A DNA stretch of 48,721 nt from Ophiothrix spiculata. Its lineage: Eukaryota; Echinodermata; Ophiuroidea; Amphilepidida; Ophiotrichidae. A program made the translations under genes and the position numbers. The notes below the pieces were generated by a model. The model had not been told where the DNA came from. It did not search any database and saw only the letters and a program-made list of their open reading frames with translations. Shown piece after piece: positions 1 to 11,179 of this stretch; positions within the stretch are counted from its first letter, which is position 1; every line of letters begins with the position of its first letter. The DNA lies in assembly GCA_000969725.1 (NCBI GenBank), contig JXSR01S011400.1. The stretch is one strand, 5' to 3'.

Positions 1-180
1 GGGGGGGGGGGGTATGTGCAGCCCTCAAGACCCCCTTTTCACGCCTTGTCTGCCGTTCCCTAGACCTCCATTTCAAGCACAACATCACTAGACCCCCTTT
101 TCAGAGTCAATCTTCCTTTCCCTAGACTAGGGTTTCAGATATCGGGGCCGCACACCCCAACCAAAACCAAAGTTGGGTAC
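1..180 (+). repeat. dispersed repeat, copy A (truncated by window edge)
   Basis: The segment after the opening G run matches, in opposite orientation, the ends of the longer element at 6,303-6,690 (shared words include cctagactagggtttcag and atatcggggc). Copy A lacks about 180 bp of the middle of that element. It holds no open frame of interest. Confidence 0.8.
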
Positions 181-218
181 TCTGGTGTAGACCAAGATAA
201 ATAAATACAGAGGTTTTA

Positions 219-1513
219 CAGGGTGAGTCAAATTAAAGTGTAATCAACGCAGGAATTTTTTTACAGAAAATCTGTTTATGTTTATCAAATTTAATTATAC
301 CTGATAAATAGCAAATTTAATCAGCTTTCATGAGAATTTAAGTTTGTTGGAATTGATCAATGCATTCATAAGTTACAGCCTTTTTAGTAAAGGTACCTGA
401 TTTTGATGTCGAACAAATTTGCTTCAACATGAACTCTTTACTGTACAGCAGTGGTTATATTAATATCTTATTGATTGTCCACTGATGAACTTGACGCTGC
501 ATTCAAAATGTTAAACGGGCACGCATTATGCAGAGATACTGAAAAAGATTCAACGATGCAGATCAAGGTACTGATGGTCATTTCAGATATCAGTGCACAA
601 TCTTGACAACCAGGAGATAAATAGTGGCGCATCAATGTAGCAAACGCACTGGCATTTTGTTGCAATTATTAAAGTATCATCAGGCTCATAATCCGGTTGA
701 AGATGGCTGTCTGTTTTGTCTGTAATTTACGGATGCCAACAATGTCCAATCACCTCAAGCTATTTAAAATATTGTTTATAAGCTAAAGATCACGCAACTC
801 TTTGTAACAGAAACAAAGAAGGTTCTTGAAGATCCTGATCCGGCAACCGAATTAGAAGATCTTTTTTGAAAGATTCTGAACATTACCCCAAGAGTCAACC
901 CGCTACCCGATATTTCACAGTAGACATTAAACAGCCTATTGTTTTTATTGTTATTTTATTTCCATAGGCGTTCCTATCATAAGAGTTGAAAGAGACAACA
1001 GCCTTTGTTACCAGTACTGACGTAAACAAAATAACGTAGTTTGTTCGCTGTTCAAATTGGGTACCTCCACTCAAATGACTATAACTTTAGAATGCTTTGT
1101 CCGATTTCAACACAATACATTTTCTATGAAAACTAATGAAATATAGCCGAAAACATACTCGGCCTCCAAACAAAATTTTTGCTACCAAACATTTGGTTGT
1201 GACGTCCAAATGACAAGTGACTCCAAACAAAGTAACTTCAACACCGAGTTGAGACCAAATAAAATTTCGCGCTAGATTGCTATTTAATTGCCATATACAT
1301 TGGACCAAATGTTTGCTACCCGTTCATACTTTAAGTTCGATGGCAAATATTTGGTGACGTCACGACCAAATGTTTTGTAGGAAAAATTTTGTTTGGAGGC
1401 CGAGTATGAATTCGCCTTATGACATCTCATACAGGAACAATTTTTCAAAAGAATAAAAGGAACTGGTTATAAAAAATCACCGATTATATTACACTTTATT
1501 TTGACTCACCCTG
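219..1513. mobile_element. Tc1/mariner-like element with TA target duplication
   Basis: Terminal inverted repeats CAGGGTGAGTCAAA... at 219 and ...TTTGACTCACCCTG ending 1513 extend about 27 bp with a few mismatches and are flanked by TA on both sides. A length of 1,295 bp and ends starting CAGGGTG fit a mariner-type element. I see no intact transposase; short frames inside (for example 468-665, minus strand) match no motif I can name. A separate palindrome is nested at 1153-1408. Confidence 0.7.
1153..1408. repeat. palindromic MITE nested in the 219-1513 element
   Basis: Arms of about 53 bp at 1153-1206 and 1356-1408 are near-perfect reverse complements (catactcggcctccaaacaa against its complement), meeting around gacgtc. 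The right flank gaattcgcc resembles the GAATTCATAC ends of the element at 17,748-18,002, suggesting a related family. Confidence 0.75.
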
Positions 1514-2613
1514 TATACTGCTCTATATGCCTCCCTGATTTGTAATTCCATACAGCCTCAGCACACTTTTCAAGTGTTCTCTGACCACTGTGGCTCAAGT
1601 TTGTGCTTTCTGTGCCCCAAACATCATTTCAGGTTCTGTGGCAGCCTCTAGGGGCACTGAACATTAATTAGCTAACATATATGAACCATCGCTGGCAGAG
1701 TATCAGAAATGGTCACCACTGTTCCCCGCAGGGTTTTGGTTTTGCGCCAAAGACGACATCAAAGAATTAATAGCTCGCAGTCCCCAATGACGGACAGATT
1801 TTAGACTGCATTTTAACAAAGCGCATTTTCACATTTATACCATGGCAATTTGCAATGAAATTAACCATGTTTTTGGGGAAAGAACTTCAAAGTGACAAAT
1901 TTGTGGTCAAGAATTCCCACTCATAATCCCGAAGGGCCACTTCCCTTATTATCATGTTGTACACATGCGTGAACAAAAAACACAGAAAAAGGGATCATTT
2001 TTCCTGACCAACATGGAAAACGCTGCTCGCGTTTAGGGGTTTAAAAACACTGTTTTTCAGCAAAGTGTGTGTTTTTAAAAATAAAACAACACAATTTCCA
2101 CAAAAGGGGTGTTTTCCAAAATTTGAAGAAAAATTTCAACATTTATGGGGTAAAATTTCTAGTAAAATTGAATGTTAATCCTTGCTTATTGGTATTTCTT
2201 CAAGAAAAGCTAAAACTTGTTTAGGGTGTATTTTGTAAATGCATGTTCATGCATGTGTACATCAATATAGTTGAGTGGACCCCTAGCCCTTGTTTCGGGC
2301 TGTAATATTGTTCAATTTAATGTATACCATGTCTGGTACTCGGGCAATGCACTGGTGATGTGGGCGCTGCCCGGGCTCATTGCTGGGTCCGTGGGAGGGG
2401 AAATCAGGGGAACGATTCTAGTTCTAGTGGACCCCAGGCTTATAACTGTTTGATCCCCTGCCTGAGATCCTGGTTTTTATGCAAGCTCATTTTCACATTT
2501 TTACCATGGCAATTTGCAACTCAAATTGACCTAATCTCTGCAGTTACCATTGGAAACAGAGGAATTGCACACACACACTTAAACTTGAGATGAAATTTGT
2601 ATGGGATGAGTAG
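1514..2613. other. intergenic or intronic, no gene seen
   Basis: AT-rich sequence with no convincing coding frame. A roughly 33-bp word (tttaccatggcaatttgcaa in its core) occurs at about 1,821-1,855 and again at about 2,488-2,520, hinting at an old duplication. The frames at 2271-2593 match nothing I recognise. Confidence 0.5.
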
Positions 2614-2826
2614 GCCACAAGAAGATATCAGGACCTTCCCATCATGCCTCGTTTCCAATGGGATTTTTGTGCAGGATTTAATGAGAGTGTTTAGGGATGA
2701 AACTTAGCAGACCTCAACCAAAATTTGCATTTATGTCTGTCATCCCTAAACCCTCTTGTCACAACCCATACAAAAAATCCCATTGGAAGCGAGGCATGGG
2801 AAGGTCCTGATGTCTTTTTTGGGGTA
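2614..2826. repeat. foldback element (about 210 bp)
   Basis: The left arm with atatcaggaccttcccatca and cctcgtttccaatgggattt is mirrored by the right arm ending in aaggtcctgatgtctttttt. Arms of 75-90 bp surround a short centre. Confidence 0.75.
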
Positions 2827-2970
2827 GGCGTAATATTTCACATTGTCAATCAGCATATCATTTGTGCATTACAAATTGTCATTTTGTCCCTTTAAATTAT
2901 GAAACCAAGAGTGCAATTTTGAAAGACAAACCTACAGATAGAAGACTATTAGGCACTTCGCTTTTAATAT

Positions 2971-3446
2971 TTAGTTTCCTGTTGCCCCCCCCCCCCCCCC
3001 CAAATATCTAAAATTCCTACGTAATTTATTATTTGAGATGGCTTAATTATTTGGTAAAGACCAAAAGCAAAGTATTTATCACTCAAAATACAAGGCATCT
3101 CCCAAATAAAACAGTTTCAATGGGGTGGGTGCATGGCACATATTAAAGTAATAATGAAAATATTGGCTTTGCATACTCAAAATGCTTGTTTTGCTCATGG
3201 CAAATAATTTTTGACATTTTCATCGTCCAAAATTGAAACTTGAAAATGGATAAAAATGTAGTCCATCATGTTTTTGTGTTTAATATGCATAGAAAAACAC
3301 AAAAACACTAGTATGTGATTTGTTGTACTGTATAAATAATATGTCAATTGAATTGTCTCACACATTTTGATCCTAGAAAGCTTTCAAGTAATGAATAATG
3401 AAAAGTGACCGGCTCTTTATTTTAAAAGCTGCAACAGGAAACTAAA
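2971..3446. repeat. putative MITE with TTTAGTTTCCTGTTGC ends
   Basis: The 16-bp terminal inverted repeats are tttagtttcctgttgc (2971-2986) and gcaacaggaaactaaa (3431-3446). A C run follows the left end. The right end lies about 47 bp before the acceptor of the first ankyrin exon, inside the splice-control region. Confidence 0.6.
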
Positions 3447-3492
3447 CATTTATTGCAAAGGGCCTTAAAGTTTTATGTTTTTTCTCTTTCAG

Positions 3493-3591
3493 ACGGGTAC
3501 CTGTGCGCTGTTTTTCGCAGCTCAAGGAGGATATATAGATATAGTGAACGAATTACTAGGAAGGGGTGCATCAGTAGACTTAGCCAGTCAG
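3493..3591 (+). CDS. ANKRD29: ankyrin repeat exon 1 of window
   Basis: This 99-nt, phase 0 exon follows the acceptor tttctctttcag and ends in CAG before donor GTAAGA. It encodes a full 33-residue ankyrin repeat with the core TGTCALFFAAQGGYIDIV and a final GASVDLASQ. The usual TALH/TPLF position reads CALF. In my memory of the vertebrate protein the best counterpart is the repeat containing TALFFAAQ, two repeats before the one matched by the next exon here, so one repeat may be missing between them. An inverted-repeat element ends only about 47 bp upstream of the acceptor. The exon is intact. Confidence 0.85.
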
Positions 3592-3738
3592 GTAAGAACT
3601 AAGGTTGTTGTCACAAAGTGTTTTCATGGTCAACAATTGACTTATCTCAAAATCCTGACGTCGAAAAATTGTCAACAAATATTTCATCAAGTAGTTTTAC
3701 CCACTGCTCATTGAAAAACAAAGAGTTGATTTACATGA

Positions 3739-4062
3739 GCCCGGGGGGAGGGGGTTCTTCAAAAAATTTTGTTGGGTATGTGCCTGCCGGACTTTGAAAA
3801 ACTGACCACCTCTTTACCTATTTTTGGCTCAAAAACTCACCCATCAATATACCAATTTTGATTATACCAACTTTACTCAATTGGGTGGGGTTTTTTTGCA
3901 AATTTTCCCCAAAAGCACCCAATTTATGAAAATTGGTAAATTGGGTGCTTTCATCTGAGACGAAAACCACCCGATCGCTATACTAAATCTCTGAAAAACC
4001 CACCCCAAAAGGCTGACACATATATGTATACTTTGTCAGTGTAAGTAACCCTCCCCCTAGGT
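3739..4062. repeat. decayed G/C-run-ended repeat
   Basis: It begins cccggggggagggggttctt and ends with a C-rich counterpart (accctccccctagg). The inside contains further small inverted repeats around aattgggtggggttttttt. It is of the same general style as the CCCGGGGGGCACTCA-ended family but too diverged to assign. Confidence 0.45.
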
Positions 4063-4222
4063 GCATGAGAAGCATTGAAAAGCATGTGATGGAATTTGAT
4101 TTGTCACCATGATTGGGAAGAAGCTTGTGATAATTGTTAATAAAATAATCACAAAATCATCATATTTTCAAATAAAGAATACAAAACAGACAACAATTGT
4201 TTAGTTTTGGCCAATATTTATA

Positions 4223-4407
4223 CAGTAGAAACTCATTATAACGAAGTTGCTGGGGACAGACAAATTACTTCTTTATATCCAGACTTCGTTATATCAGGAT
4301 TTTTAAAACAATAAAAAATAAAAGAAATTGTAAAATGGTCCAGGAAAATTACTACTTTATAACAGGGCTTTTCTCATATCAGATTTCGTTATAATGAGTT
4401 TCTACTG
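4223..4407. mobile_element. 185-bp MITE, pogo/Tigger-like ends, TA target
   Basis: Terminal inverted repeats of about 24 bp, CAGTAGAAACTCATTATAAC and its complement, are flanked by TA on both sides. The CAGTAGAA... start is typical of pogo/Tigger-derived non-autonomous elements (family knowledge). It is too short to code. Confidence 0.85.
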
Positions 4408-4605
4408 TATATTTATTATGAAAATCGTGCCAAACAAATTCCGGTAAATGCAGCAAGACCATACCAGCATAGCCTTTATTTTTATGAAAGAAAAAAAACT
4501 TTGACCTGATGGATGACGTCATAACAATTGAGCCCGTCTCTTGAAGTAGCAACAGTGACAGTGACGAAATAGTGTTTTGAGAATATATGCTGTTCCCAGG
4601 GTTCT

Positions 4606-4767
4606 GTTAGGCTGCGATTGCATAGAAGTATTTGCTATACGCTCCAGAGAAGGTACTCATGTTTGAAATTGACAGGCGATTATCCCCGTCAGTAAGAATA
4701 TGAGTGCCTCTATTCACGTTTTAGTGAAAATCGTATACTATATACTTCTATGTGATCGCAGCTTAAC
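4606..4767. mobile_element. MITE with GTTAGGCTGCGAT ends
   Basis: Left end GTTAGGCTGCGATTGCATAG and right end ...CTATGTGATCGCAGCTTAAC form inverted repeats of about 26 bp. The right end and its flank recur at 5,786-5,880, so the insertion was later copied with neighbouring DNA. Confidence 0.75.
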
Positions 4768-4979
4768 GTACAGACAAACTAATATTTCAAACCTGGTGGC
4801 TATAATGTATCTCCCTTTGGAGGCGGGGTTTGGTGGATGGGTCCTGGTGTCTTCTTTTGACTCGGTTGATATTACTTTGACTATTTAATTTCACTGCTTA
4901 TATCTATATTAAATGATAGCCAGAGCCATTGTCAACATATTGTCTGTCTCACATGTCCTGTCCAGTCTTGTCTTGCACC

Positions 4980-5171
4980 CTGTAGATGATGTCTCTCTTA
5001 TTTTTGTCCTTGTCTTCGCACTTTCACCGTAATTATTAAGTAACTTAATATACATTGTAGGGTGGCCCTATCATTTTGCGAGCTCTGCTCTATTTAGGGT
5101 TCAGCCCATCATTGCCGTATACTTACGTGTTTTGTGTTTGATTTTATATGATGAAATAAATGAAACTGAAA
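4980..5171 (+). mobile_element. possible non-LTR retrotransposon 3' tail
   Basis: Non-coding stretch ending gatgaaataaatgaaactga, a polyadenylation-like AATAAA followed by a short A-rich simple tail, as seen at 3' ends of LINEs. No reverse transcriptase is visible. Confidence 0.35.
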
Positions 5172-5300
5172 CATCAAACCGTTACTTTCACAGCATCAAT
5201 CATCTTATAGTGTTTCATTTTATACCCTAGGGCTATATATTTTCCTGACAGACAGACAGACAAACAAATATTTCAAACCCATGGCTATAATGTACATCAA

Positions 5301-5479
5301 ACATTTATTTATTTCATCTGCAGGCATGTCAAATTATGGGTAGGAACTTATGACGCAGAGTTTATATGAAAATGTGTAACCATAATCAATTGTACACAAT
5401 AACATATAGGCAGCTTCTGAAATACAAAATTGTGTTACTAATATTGAATCAGCAATCCATAGTTATAATTCATTAAGCA
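5301..5479 (+). repeat. paralogue of 8,109-8,486
   Basis: Sequence starting acatttatttatttcatctg and including atgacgcagagtttatatga is repeated with few changes at 8,109-8,240 and then, after extra DNA, at 8,440-8,486. A third, inverted and diverged copy is the left arm of the palindrome at 7,538-8,197, and a faint relative lies near 25,735-25,850. Confidence 0.8.
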
Positions 5480-5483
5480 TTAA

Positions 5484-5762
5484 AGCAATACTATAAAGTG
5501 TTAAAAATGAAGCGCCCCCTCTCACCAATGACTTTTGATTTTTTTGGGCTTATTGGGTTTGTTTTTGGTAGATATGAATACCCTCCAAACGATTTCCACA
5601 TGTATTATTATAGAAAAGCATGCAAGTGCTTTTTATCGATTTTTTGGTGGCAAAACAATTTTTTCACAAAATACACTCTAAACGCTTTTAGATAGTCACA
5701 TTCCTCCATTTTATGCTGTTTTTACCATAAACCATTTTTGATCAAAATCTTATAGTATTGCT
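5484..5762. mobile_element. 279-bp MITE with TTAA target duplication
   Basis: Ends agcaatactataa and ttatagtattgct are inverted repeats, flanked by TTAA at 5480-5483 and 5763-5766. The paralogous stretch at about 8,480-8,500 reads aagcattaatcatattta with a single TTAA and no element, so it shows the empty site. TTAA specificity fits piggyBac-like transposition (family knowledge). The 65-residue frame inside is not a recognisable gene. Confidence 0.9.
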
Positions 5763-6302
5763 TTAATCATATTTAGTCATTTAGTATAGTGAAAATCGTA
5801 TACTATATACTTGTATGTGATCGCAGCCTAACGTACAGACAAACAAATATTTAAAACCTGATGGCTATAATGTACATCAAACCCTTACTTTCACAGCATC
5901 AATCATCTTATAGTGTTTCATCTTATACCCTAGGGCTATATATTTTCCTGACAGACAGACAGACAAACAAATATTTCAAACCCATGGCTATAATGTACAT
6001 CAAACCCTTCAGCTTTTCTTACTTCACAGCATGTTCAATCATCTTATAGTGTTTCATTTTAAACCCTAGGGCTATTAATGTCTCTGTCAGACATACATAC
6101 AAATATGTTTAAAATCTTATCACTGCTATGCATCAAAATGTCATATATTGTATGTATCTTTGAATCGTTGAGTCACTGAGGAAACTCGCACATCGATATT
6201 TTTTTGAAATGAAAAAAAAAGATGATACAGATTGAAATTCAGCGAAATTAAGGGCTACTAGTACTATCAAGCTAGGAAAAATTCAACTCAGCTGTAAAGA
6301 CT

Positions 6303-6690
6303 CCCAGGGGGCACCCAACTTTGGTTTTGGTAGGGGTGTGCAGCCCCGATATCTGAAACCCTAGTCTAGGGAACGGAAGATTGACTCTGAAAAGGGGATC
6401 TAGAGAACTGAAGGGACCAAAAAATGACCCTTCAGAACTAGTTTTTTGGGAAAAATTTGGGCTCTGGGAGCAAACTTTTTCGAAATTTTTCCTCAAATGG
6501 GGATCTTGGGAACTAAATTTCAAAAAATAAGGCTAGGAAACTGAATTTTTTTTTGAAAATAATGCTTGCGAACTAAAGGTTGTGCTTGAAATGGGGGTCT
6601 AGGGAGCGGCAGACAAGGCATGAAAAAGGGGTCTTGAGGGCCGCATATACCCGTATCACCTTTCCAGGTCAATGCCCCCCCCCCCCCGGG
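6303..6690 (-). repeat. dispersed element with CCCGGGGGGCA-type ends, copy B
   Basis: The left end cccagggggcacccaacttt and the right end ...caatgcccccc...ccggg are loosely inverted. The body is the reverse complement of copy A at 1-180 plus about 180 bp missing there. Long C/G runs and polypurine stretches explain the spurious 83-residue frame inside. Confidence 0.75.
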
Positions 6691-7537
6691 ATAAAGACTA
6701 TTGTGGATGAAAAAGAGAGTGGCCTATATTACTTGTAAAATTGAGCAATCATTCAGATCCTAAAGAGTCTCGAGACTAAAAGATTTGACCCGGCAAGGGG
6801 GTGGCAGGAATTGATGCTGTTGTTGCCACATGCCCATCATGTGGCAACCTCAGCATAAAATCAACAGGCTTTCGGTGTTGGATTTTATAGAAAAGGGGTC
6901 ATTCATTGTGAAGATCAAATGCAGGTCTTTTAGTGTAAAGATTGATAATTGGTTGTGCATAATTGTGCACTGAAATCCCCAGCTCTTGCACAAAGCCTAG
7001 TTATTTGTTAGCACTAAGCGCCACAGCCTCACTGCTTAGGCACTATTAATGGTTTGATCATTGGATTTTATTTGGTCATTGGAATTACTAGACAGAGGGG
7101 AGGTTGATCAGTGGTGGGGGTTGGTTGTGGGATCTGGGCAAGATCTATGATATCCCCAGCTCCCAGCAGAAATCTGGACAAGGAATAAAGATAACTGCAG
7201 TTTAGATCATTTTCTTCATTGTGTCACAGGCTAGGATGAATGATATTAGACACAGGATAGAAAATTAGGGGTCATTAAGTGTGAGCCTTTGAAAAAATAG
7301 GGCATTGGTTGTGAAAAAAATGCGGTCATTGGGTATCAGCTTAGTGATGAAAAAGGATGTCTATTAACTGGCAGTTGCTATCCACCAACATATGGGAGTG
7401 TCCCCCAAGAAATTGACACCCTATTTTCCATTTTATAGATCTCTCACACATAGGCATATTAGGGCGGTTAAAGGAGCATGGTTTGATTGCTTCAATTTTT
7501 TTTCAAAGTTTGAGATTTTGGTACCATTACTCATATT
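6691..7537. other. intron sequence, decayed repeats, one perfect hairpin
   Basis: No gene is seen. A perfect 11-bp stem with a 5-nt loop sits at 6,822-6,848 (gttgccacatg, cccat, catgtggcaac). The remainder has scattered ggtcatt/gtgaa motifs of an old, unclassified repeat. Confidence 0.5.
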
Positions 7538-8197
7538 TTTATCATAATCCATGTGGAGATAAAAACTCCAAGTCATATGTTCCTACCCATAATTTCTACA
7601 CGCCTGCAGATGAAATAAATTGATATTTTTCTGATACTTTTTGGCACACCAACCAAGTCTCATCGATTTGAAGTCACGATTGTATCAAATTCTCCAACAA
7701 GCATCACCGATTTGCAAAGAACAGATGATTTAAAAAAAAAATTACCTCTGAATTCAATTCTGGCTAATTCCTGAACGACATACTAAGGGTCTAACCACAC
7801 AAACCATGAATACACACTGTGAGTAGCCGGGATCAATAATACAAGGATTTGCTCCACAGCGCGGGCTATTAAATTCAACGTTAAGGTACACGATAGCATT
7901 ATTGACCCGTTGAATACTGTATAACAGTACTCATTTGATACTGATAATGGTTCTCTGCGTGTAATTGATCAATTCGCAACAATTGAATTCAGAGGTAATT
8001 TTTTAAAATTGACCATTCTCTACGAATCGGTGTTGCGTGTTAAAGAATTTGTTACATTTTGACTACACATTGATAAGACTTGGTTGGTGTGCCAAAAATT
8101 ATCAGGAAAACATTTATTTATTTCATCTGCAGGCATGTCAAATCATGGGTAGGAACTTGTGACGCAGAGTTTATATGAAAATGTGTAACCATAATCA
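7538..8197. repeat. long palindrome, arms about 220 bp
   Basis: The left arm 7,538-7,759 (words cgcctgcagatgaaataaat, tttggcacaccaaccaagtc, acctctgaattcaatt) is the reverse complement, with indels, of the right arm 7,981-8,197. The spacer is about 220 bp. The right arm overlaps the paralogue of 5,301-5,479. Confidence 0.85.
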
Positions 8198-8500
8198 ATT
8201 GTGCACAATAACATATAGGCAGCTCTGAAATACAAAATTGCCTGTAAAATCAAAACTAGCAAATAAAAGGGGCATCATCACTTGTACATTGTACTCTTGA
8301 AAAATTCACAATTTTCTAAAATTAAATTTGATTCGCAGCCTGAAAGTCTATTTTCAAAATCAATCTGTCTGATTTAATCTTCAAATTTCTTGTATTATTT
8401 GTATAAGAAATTTTAATGCCATATAATATTTGCTTTAATGTGTTGCTAATATTGAATCAGCAATCCATAGTTCTAAATAATTAAGCATTAATCATATTTA

Positions 8501-8770
8501 GTCATGTGAGTGCAAGAAAGTAACAATTACGATAGCTGCCATTTTCGTGAAGTTACATTACGGTACATATTATTCAAACTGCCCAGTCTTGGGTTAGTGG
8601 CTCCTCAAAACACTTGGTTCTTCAAGTGACAGTAAAGAACCAGACCTACTAGCCACTGACATATGGGAGAGAAATTTTGGGATTTTTGTCGCACTCTGAA
8701 TGACAAGGTGTTGAACGAAAGTACCATAATAGCAGCCATAGCAGATACAACTTTCTTGCACCCACATGAC
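8501..8770. mobile_element. MITE family GTCATGTGAGTGCAAGAAAG, copy 1
   Basis: Terminal inverted repeats gtcatgtgagtgcaagaaag and ctttcttgcacccacatgac lead inward to tggctgcca-type sub-repeats. A second copy lies at 36,462-36,686. No coding capacity. Confidence 0.85.
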
Positions 8771-10270
8771 AAATTTTAGCCATGCCCTTGACTTTGAAAT
8801 GCTGGTAGCATTTGAGATACAGTAGTCATACTGTGTTTGACATGTTCACAGCTAAATTAAAATTAAATGATGAGTCAATTAATGACAGACCGCGAAATAT
8901 CCTTATCAAATTCTGTAACACTTATTTATGGTCTGTAAGTAGAGCAACATTTTATCTTATGTACAATATGTGCTTTAGGGTATGAGGAATCCATATGCTC
9001 AGGAAAATGTGAATCCTAACTATTTTTCAATCATGAAAAGATAAATAATTTCCACTGCCTTTGCGGGGACTCGAACCATGGATTTATGGTGGGGGTTAGT
9101 CATGCATTACGAAGCGAGAGATCTACCGCTGAGCTATCAAGGCAGCTTTGAGATTGTGAACTAAAATCTAAAACATAAACATTAGAATGCCGTATTTTAC
9201 TTTTGTTTACATAAAAAATGCAATTTTTGCCTCATTGGAATGCTCAATTTGTAAGTAAATTATGCGAATGCGTATATCAGACAAAATGTAGATAATGTAG
9301 ATACTTAGAACAGGCAATTCACAGCTCAAACAGGGCAAACTCAGAGTCGTAATTCACGTCCGGATTTTCGGGCAAAACAACGCGGGTTTGTTACATTATC
9401 ATTCAAAATCAACTCAGCATATTTATAAAATATTGTTTGTAATTCAATAAGAAGTATCAAGCCTACAATCTGTCAAAATTTGAAACCAGTCGAATTGTTC
9501 GAACATCATGAAATTATGAGGTTTCGGCGAAAAAGGGTCAACTTTTTCGAAGTAGTCTTTAGGCGTCATTTTGACCTTGATAATGGACGTGAAATCATTA
9601 GTAAAGTGCCATGTATAAACTAGAGACTTTATTTAATATGTACGCCAAAAATTGTGATATTCTGATAGGTGTAAGTAGGTAAAAACTTGCAGTAAACATG
9701 ACATTCAGCCGAGTGAGACGTTTTTAGGGACTGTAGCCTTAATAGAATAATTTAAAACAAGCAGAAGTCAGCATTTTAATAAATTATATATTTGCAAAAA
9801 TCATTAAAATGTTTGTGTGAATTTCAAGATTTGGCAGTTACAGGATACAAAACAAATATAATTACTTCAACCTGATTTAAAATTTTAAGATTTAAATTTT
9901 TCAAAGAAAATTTGAAAGTAGCTATTTGTTATCAATATAAGAGCTAATTAAATTTAGACTGTCTTCTGTAGATAACATGAAACAAGCAAACAACATTACC
10001 CATATTCCAAGATGTTGATTTGCACAGCTGTTTCAAAACAGGAACTAAAACCTAATTGTCAAAATTGAGTTTCGAATTCTTGACACTTCTAACTAAAGTA
10101 CCTTGAGGATATAAAGTTTTAATTAATATTTGAAAGACTTTTATCGATATTATAAAATTGAGAGTGAAATAAATAAAACACAAGAAAACATGGAAAACTT
10201 ATTCACTTTATCTAATGTGTTATTTAAAAAAAAAACATGATGCCTACCTATATTATGGTGATACTGTATG
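8771..10270. other. intron sequence without recognised gene
   Basis: AT-rich, mostly unique-looking DNA apart from the tRNA-like segment at 9,062-9,146. No splice-bounded ankyrin exon was found in this stretch by reading all frames for the GH/AA/LL pattern. Confidence 0.5.
9062..9146 (-). repeat. degenerate tRNA-like sequence
   Basis: Read on the minus strand it starts tgccttgatagctcagcggt, a good RNA polymerase III A box, and carries ggttcgagtcc, a good B box. The acceptor ends (tgcctt and aaggca) can pair. The anticodon and T stems are badly mismatched, and an anticodon loop ttcgtaa (CGT) is only formally present. It is therefore a tRNA pseudogene or SINE head rather than a working tRNA gene. 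Confidence 0.6.
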
Positions 10271-11095
10271 ATATAGCCCTTAAGAATTTGACCCTAATGT
10301 TCTATGACCAAGGAAACTGATGAGATGGGATAGCCAGCTGCGAACCTTAACATTTTCAGTTTCATGAAGTAATGTACACATCGGTACACTTCTGCCAGTA
10401 GCTGTGTAATGATGCCTCTACATGTAATTACAAGGAATTTGATTTTCTTGTTTATCTTCAAATTGATACATGACAGGCTGTTTTCAATCTCAGACTGTGT
10501 TGACACTCGGTTGTAATTTATTCATCAGGTACATTCATATTTAGCTCTGATTCAAGCCATCATCAAGCCCCGTGTCAAGCTTCCTATTTTTAGATATCCC
10601 AAAGTAGTAAGAGTAAGGTTCAGAGTTTGAATCTTCTCTCAAATTACTAAAATCTTTTGGACATAAATCATTAAAACAAATGTTTATATTTTGGATAACA
10701 TCGAAATCCTTTTCTCTTTTTCATTTCCGGGCATTGTCTTGTGTTTTCATGTTTCTCTTTGTATCATTTTTTTCTCAAATTTTTTGACTTTAAGTTTGTA
10801 TTTCTTAGGGCATAATCGTTTTCAGGCCTAATTGGCCTTTTGATTATGTCCGCAATATCATTGTGTGTTTTTTATAAATGTGTTTATGTATATATGTATT
10901 TATATGTTGATATTGAAATAAATCAGAATCAGAATCAGAAAAAAATCAGAATGAATCTACAATGAAATTTTGCGACTGTGTAGTTCAGCTGAGGATACAC
11001 ATTTTAACCTGATTCAGTACAAGTGACAAAGTGGTGTTGTTTAATTAATTGAATCATCACTGCTTGAAAGTTAATTAACCCTTAAAACTTGATAT
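10271..11095 (+). repeat. tandem segmental duplication, copy 1
   Basis: Sequence from atatagcccttaagaatttg to the cttgatatgcatg region matches copy 2 at 11,180-11,688 (shared words: gttctatgacca, gaaattttgcgactgtgtag, ttgtttaattaattgaatca). Copy 1 contains an extra block of about 340 bp, annotated as a LINE tail. Confidence 0.8.
10616..10952 (+). mobile_element. non-LTR retrotransposon 3' end inserted in duplication copy 1
   Basis: This block has no match in copy 2. It ends tgatattgaaataaatcaga followed by repeats of aatcag, a short simple-sequence tail of the kind left by LINE target-primed reverse transcription. No coding part remains. Confidence 0.6.
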
Positions 11096-11179
11096 GCATG
11101 CATGAAATTTACAGATGGTATCATATTATTTGAATTAGGGGCACACTACTTACTGTAAACTTCTTTTTGATACACCCTG

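Larger units (their letters stand above)
5172..6120 (+). repeat. interspersed duplicated unit with (gaca)n core
   Basis: A unit of about 130 bp (words tttcacagcatcaatcatct, taccctagggctatatattt, then a gacagacagac run and atggctataatgtacatcaa) occurs at 5,172-5,307, 5,832-6,010 and 6,010-6,120. A partial copy lies at 4,765-4,815. Copies are 85-95% alike by eye and are interrupted by the elements listed separately. Confidence 0.75.

Noticed and set aside
1087-1308. 73-codon minus-strand frame as a mariner transposase
   Set aside because: No D-D-D/E or helix-turn-helix signature is visible and it overlaps a nested palindrome.
5498-5695. 65-codon frame
   Set aside because: Lies wholly inside the non-coding TTAA MITE.
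9062-9146. Functional tRNA-Thr gene
   Set aside because: A and B boxes are good, but the anticodon and T stems do not pair.
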